Source: Cryptomeria japonica (taxonomy: Eukaryota; Streptophyta; Pinopsida; Cupressales; Cupressaceae). Taken from it: a DNA stretch of 64,000 bases. Where the stretch lies: NCBI RefSeq assembly GCF_030272615.1, contig NC_081408.1, forward strand, positions 613,781,977 to 613,845,976, written 5' to 3'. The notes below the pieces were generated by a model, which was given only the letters and a program-made list of their open reading frames with translations, was not told the origin of the DNA and did no database searches. Position 1 is the first letter of the stretch. Each line of letters begins with the position of its first letter. Both the position numbers and the translations under genes were made by a program. Below are positions 59,111 through 64,000 of the stretch, piece after piece.

Positions 59111-61795
59111 TATGACCCCTTAGGAGCACACAAGGCCCCTTACGACACATGTGCACCCCTTAGGACCTATTAGGACCACATAAGACCAAATGGTGTCACA
59201 AGGGGTCTTATGTGGTCCTAAGGGATCATGCATGTGTTCTAACACATGGGTGATCCCATAGGACCACACAAGGCTCCTTGCGATACATGTGCACCCCTTA
59301 AGACCTATTAGGACCGCATAAGACCAAATGGTGTCACAAGGGGTCTTATGTGGTCATAAGGGGTCACACATGTGTTCTAACACATGGGTGACCCCTTAGG
59401 ACCACACAAGGCCCCTTATGACACATGTGCACCCCTTAGGACCTATTAGGACCACATAAGACCAAATGGTGTCACAAGGGGTCTTATGTGGTCCTAAGGG
59501 GTCACACATGTGTTCTAACACATGGGTCACCCCTTAGGACCACACAAGGCCCCTTACGACACATGTGCACCCCTTAGGACCTATTAGGACCACATAAGAC
59601 CAAATGGTGTCGAAAGGGGTCTTATGTGGTCATAAGGGGTCACGCATGTGATCTAACACATGGGTGACCCCTTAGGACCGCAGAAGGCCCCTTACGACAC
59701 ATGTGCACCCCTTAGGACTTATTAAGACCACATAAGACCAAATGGTGTCGCAAGGGGTCTTATGTGGTCATAAGGGGTCACGCATGTGTTCTAACACATG
59801 GGTGACCCCTTAGGACCACACAAGGCCCCTTATGACACATGTGCACCCCTTAGGACCTATTAGGGCCACATAAGACCAAATGGTGTTGCAAGGGGTCTTA
59901 TGTGTTCCTAAGGGGTCATGCATGTGTTCTATCATATGGGTGACCCCTTAGGACCACACAAGGCCCCTTATGACACATGTGCACCCCTTAGCACCTATTA
60001 GGACCACATAAAATGAAATGGTGTCGCAAGGGGTCTTATGTGGTCCTATGGGGTCACACATGTGTTCTAACACATGAGTGACCCCTTAGGACCACACAAG
60101 GCCCCTTACGACACATGTGCACCCCTTAGGACCTATTAGGACCACATAAGGCCAAATGGTGACCCCTTAGGACCACATAAGACCAAATGGTGTTGAAAGG
60201 GGTCTTATGTGGTCCTAAGGGGTCACACAGGTGTTCTAACACATGGGTGACCCCTTAGGACTACACAAGGCCCCTTACAACACATGTGCACCCCTTAGGA
60301 CCTATTAGGACCACATAAGACCAAATGGTGTCGCAAGGGGTCTTATGTGGTCCTAAGGGGTCACGCATGTGTTCTAACACATGGGTCACCCGTTAGGACC
60401 ACACAGCGCCCCTTACGACACATGTGCACCCCTTAGGACCTATTAGGACCACATAAGACCAAATGGTGTTGAAAGGGGTCTTCTGTGGTCCTAAGGAGTC
60501 ACACATGTGTTCTAACACATGGGTGAACCCTTAGGACCACACAAGGCCCCTTACGACACATGTGCACCCCTTAGGACCTATTAGGACCACATAAGACCAA
60601 ATGGTGTCGCAAGGGGTCTTGTGTGGTCCTAAGGGGTCACACATGTGTTCTAACACATGGGCGACCCCTTAGGACCACACAAGGCCCCTTACGACACATG
60701 TGCACCCCTTAGCACCTATTAGGACCACATAAGACCAAATGGTGTCACAAGGGGTCTTATGTGGTCCCAAGGGGTCACACATGTGTTCTAACACATGGGT
60801 GACCCCTTAGGACCACACAAGGCCCCTTACGACACATGTGCACCCCTTAGGACCTATTAGGACCACATAAGACCAAATAGTGACCCCTTAGGACCACACA
60901 AAGCCCCTTACGACACATGTGCACCCCTTAGGACCTATTAGGACCACATAAGACCAAATGGTGTCGTAAGGGGTCTTATGTCATCCTAAGGGGTCACACA
61001 TGTGTTCTAACACATGGGTGACCCCTTAGGACCACACAAGGCCCCTTATGATAGATGTGCACCTTTTAGGACCTATTAGGACCACATAAGACCAAATGTT
61101 GTCACAGGGGGTCTTATGTGGTCCTAAGGGGTCATGGATGTATTCTAACACATGGGTGACCCCTTAGGTCCACATAAGGCCCCTTACGACACATGTGAAC
61201 CCCTTAGCACCCATTAAGACCACATAAGACCAAATGGTGTCGCAAGGGGTCTTATGTGGTCCTAAGGGATCACGTATGTGTTCTAACACATGGGTGACCC
61301 CTTAGGACCACACAAGGCCCCTTACGACACACGTGCACCCCTTAGGACCTATTAGGACAACATAATAACAAATGGTGTTGCAAGGGGTCTTATGTGGTCC
61401 TAAGGGATCACGCATGTGTTCTAACACACGGGTGACCCCTTAGGACCACACAAGGCCCCTTACAACACATGTGCACCCCTTAGGACCTATTAGGACCACA
61501 TAAGACCAAATGGTGTCGCAAGGGGTCTTATGTGGTCCTGAGGGGTCACACATGTGTTCTAACACATGGGTGACCCCTTAGGACCACACAAGGCCCCTTA
61601 CAACACATGTGCACCCCTTAGCACCTATTAGGACCACATAAGACCAAATGGTGTTGAAAGGGGTCTTATGTGGTCCTAAGGGGTCACACATGTGTTGTAA
61701 CACATGGGTGACCCTTTAGGACCACACAAGGCCCCTTACGACACATCTGCATCCCTTAGGACCTATTAGGACCACATAAGACCAAACTAGGACCT
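59110..61795. repeat. 137-bp hairpin satellite, about 19 copies
   Basis: The landmark ACACATGTGCACCCCTTA recurs every 137-138 bp (first copies near 59147, 59284, 59422 and 59559) up to 61795, with two truncated units near 60160 and 60880. Each unit contains an 18-bp perfect inverted repeat, GTGGTCCTAAGGGGTCAC against its complement. The loop is itself a CATGTGTT/AACACATG stem. A second overlapping stem is formed by GGACCACATAAGACC. The array lies inside the proposed first intron of gene B. Confidence 0.95.
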
Positions 61796-61799
61796 ATTA

Positions 61800-62150
61800 A
61801 TTAAATTGTATATGCAATTGTAAATTAATTTGACTTAATTTGTCTAATTTTCAAATTGATTATTGTATATGCAAATATATGTAATTGTAAATTAGACATA
61901 TATATTGAAATTTAAAATTAAATTTATAGTTTTTGTTTAAATTTATTTTGTGCATAGATCTAGAAATTTATCTTAAATTTGTCTTTATATCTAGAAAATT
62001 TTAACTTGCATGCATTTATGACGTTTAAATTTCTTTTTTGTATATCTAATTTTTTTAATTTACATGTTTAAATATGTTTAAAATGATTTAAATGTATTTA
62101 TAATTTTTTAATTATTGTTTAATGTGTACTACATACATTCACATGTGCAG
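61800..62150 (+). other. AT-rich 3' end of gene B intron 1
   Basis: AT-rich sequence ending in the acceptor CACATGTGCAG (AG at 62149-62150). Confidence 0.5.
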
Positions 62151-62186
62151 ATATATATATATATATATACATTACCCACTCACATC

Positions 62187-63903
62187 ATGTTTGATGAGCC
62201 TGGATCACATAACACTAGTAGTTCTGAGCCTAGTGTTCATCCTCGTGGGAGTGAGCAGACATCACATAGGTCTGCCACAACTCCACAAGAGAGACAACAA
62301 CTCTACAATCAGATAGAAGAGGCACTCCAACGTGCCTTAGATCATTTAAATATTACATTGGGAAACATGCGTGATCAAACAAATAAACAAAGGGGTGAGA
62401 TTATTAGACAGGAGCTACTTCATATGATTGACCTCGTTGACAATTATAATCCATATGATGAGGTCAACGCAGAGGAATTATATTGATCCCTTTCACGTAG
62501 TGTATGTGGTGTGGTGAAATGGGACACAACAAATGATAGGGTTTCTACAGCTGATGTGAAAACCATGTTTCCTCATTATCAGGCCTTTGGTAGGGTGAAG
62601 GGTTATATGCCTACCAGGTGCACAAATGCACTAGTAGCACCTTTTATCTATCCTAGATGGTTAGCCACTCATCATAGGTGGCCCCAAAAGGATGAGTTGC
62701 CCCTTTATTTTTGCAAACAATTGTTTGCAGAGTTTCATTTGTTGGATGATGTTGATTACACCAATTTTTTGAAACATGATGGGCAAGGGAAGGACAAATT
62801 TTCAGATAAGTTTAGATGACCAGGTGCACCCTTGCCTATTAATATATGGGCATTGACTGGTCCAAACCTTGTGGTTCTTCCCAAGAGTGCGGACCTAGCA
62901 CATGCTGCAGATAGTGTACCAGATGACACTCAACAATCCATCTTTTCCAGTATTGTTTCTATAGCCACACAGGTGGATGAGATGACATCAGATCGGGTGG
63001 GTAGATATTTGTTTCTCTTTCATATTAGCATTCATGATGCATCAACGAGTGATGATCCATATGTTTGAGTAGACATACCATCACTGATAGATGTTGCATG
63101 CATGCATGACATAGATCCTTTATGGTAGATGAGTGCATGCTTATCTAGTGATCTCTTGGATTCATATCAGGTCATTGCTATGGAGCATGGGATCCCACTA
63201 GAGGATGCCCCATAATTTGTTAGGCTTGTACTTGTTAGAACGGTTGCTTCTAGCCATGGTTGTGAGAAAACAAATTCTTAGCCTACTACTGCTGCACATC
63301 CTACTGCCCCACCCCAACATACAACAATTGGTCATGATACACCTCCTCCTCTTATTTATACATCAGTTGATTGAGCCACAATACCTGGTACTGTATTTTT
63401 GAGGATGTTCACTACCAGGCTTATGGAGCCAGATAGTGAGGGGGATCATGTTGCAGTGGGCTCCTTGCATGATTCTAACATCAACAGGATCAAACGAGCC
63501 TTACATGCTGCAGGAGATGTATGAATTATAATATATAATTTACTAATTTTAATTTAGAAATTTTATATAGCTACTTGATTGTACACATGAATTGCATAGA
63601 TTAAATTAATTATATATATTGGATTGTATTTTTTGAACTATATAGGGTATCACGTTAGGATCAATGTATGGAGATTTGGATGCTGCCACTGACCTAGTTG
63701 TTCATCAGGAGACACAGATATATATAAAGTTTAATTTTTTTAATTTTTTTTAAAAGTTCTATTTAAATAGATATCAACAATTTCAAGTGATTTAAATTAT
63801 ATATATATCGAACAAAATGTGTGCATTGTCTAGGATGAGCCATTCATCCCACAAATGTTCTAGAGTCCAACATGTGCGAGATGGAGGTGTTAGAGACCCC
63901 AAG
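62187..63903 (+). pseudogene. gene B: paralogue of transposon gene A
   Basis: The ATG at 62187 lies 37 nt after an acceptor. Exon 2 (62151-63518) keeps one frame for about 440 codons, broken by seven stops and no frameshift. An N-terminal polar part is followed by a helix (YNQIEEALQRALDHLNITLG), then TADVKTMFPHYQAFGRVKGY, RCTNALVAPFIYPRWLA, DELPLYFCKQLFAEFHLLDD and HDGQGKDKFSDKFR. CTN, RW, E.PLYF, EF and the G.G stretch align with gene A in the same order. Donor GAT/GTATGA at 63519; the next exon starts at 63646 (GITLGSMYGDLDAATDLVV). A further exon is possible at 63833-63903. Function unknown. Confidence 0.6.
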
Positions 63904-64000
63904 GTATGTTTATATACAACCACGTACATGTACATGTTCAAGTAGATTCAATTTGATCTTTAAAATAAATTATATATATATTTAAAACTTAATAATGAAT

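Larger units (their letters stand above)
57850..64000 (+). mobile_element. second member of the large-transposon group, cut by window edge
   Basis: Same order as the 29-48.7 kb element: a palindromic word array, promoter, a microsatellite plus CCTTAGGAC-type satellite stretch, and then a gene whose product is homologous to gene A. I could not identify the outer TIR, so the left boundary is approximate, and the right end lies outside the window. Confidence 0.5.

Overview
This is a plant nuclear window made almost entirely of transposable elements in several nested layers. I see no intact host gene, no rRNA or tRNA gene, no operon-style layout and no CRISPR array. The mix of LTR retrotransposons primed by initiator tRNA-Met, plant L1-type LINEs with a DUF4283 ORF1, low GC and long microsatellites fits a large, repeat-rich seed-plant genome. 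A gymnosperm is my guess; the sequence alone does not prove it.

Layout. 1-4395: 5' part of a Ty3/gypsy element on the minus strand (5' LTR 2980-4395, long leader, gag start at 217). 4490-5400: decayed minus-strand ORF that I do not recognise. 5440-6240: TA/CA/GT microsatellites at the 3' end of a minus-strand L1-type LINE (about 6240-20290). A 7.96 kb Ty3/gypsy chromovirus (7822-15780) splits this LINE inside its zinc-binding RT C-terminal domain. 20380-21200: GA microsatellites with a duplicated block. 21640-28000: mixed remnants, including a foldback repeat centred near 23668, a gypsy leader fragment, a LINE RNase H remnant followed by an unrecognised coiled-coil ORF, and two blocks of palindromic words.

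The main find is 29176-48701, a large DNA transposon. It has imperfect terminal inverted repeats (both outer ends GGGT..GTGCAC.AAGATGGTGTGC), a flanking ATAT direct repeat, and arrays of a near-palindromic CGTAYGCGG word inside both ends. It carries two convergent multi-exon genes. Gene A (+, 29.5-32.2 kb) is an accessory protein with a CxxC zinc-ribbon signature. The other gene (-, 46.0 kb down to 35.4 kb) is a transposase-like protein with FAENY, SQFKN and HGKG motifs. A 359-bp satellite array fills the tail-to-tail spacer. A Ty1/copia element (35617-43307, perfect TGTTT target-site duplication) sits in the last transposase exon. Without it the element would be about 11.8 kb.

At 57.85-64 kb a second, diverged member begins and runs off the right edge. 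It has its own palindromic word array (TTCCGACCGGAAC), a TATA box, a short exon 1 with a consensus splice donor, and a 4 kb intron packed with TACA microsatellite and a 137-bp hairpin satellite. A paralogue of gene A follows. Between the two elements lie a LINE ORF1 fragment (49.15-49.75 kb), a probable solo gypsy LTR ending at 51327, a complete Ty1/copia element (51433-56377) and a 103-bp tandem triplication.

All coding regions are decayed, often by in-frame stops with the frame otherwise kept. Where family consensus is clear, several of these stops replace Gln, Arg or Trp, as expected if methylated cytosines have deaminated in silenced elements.
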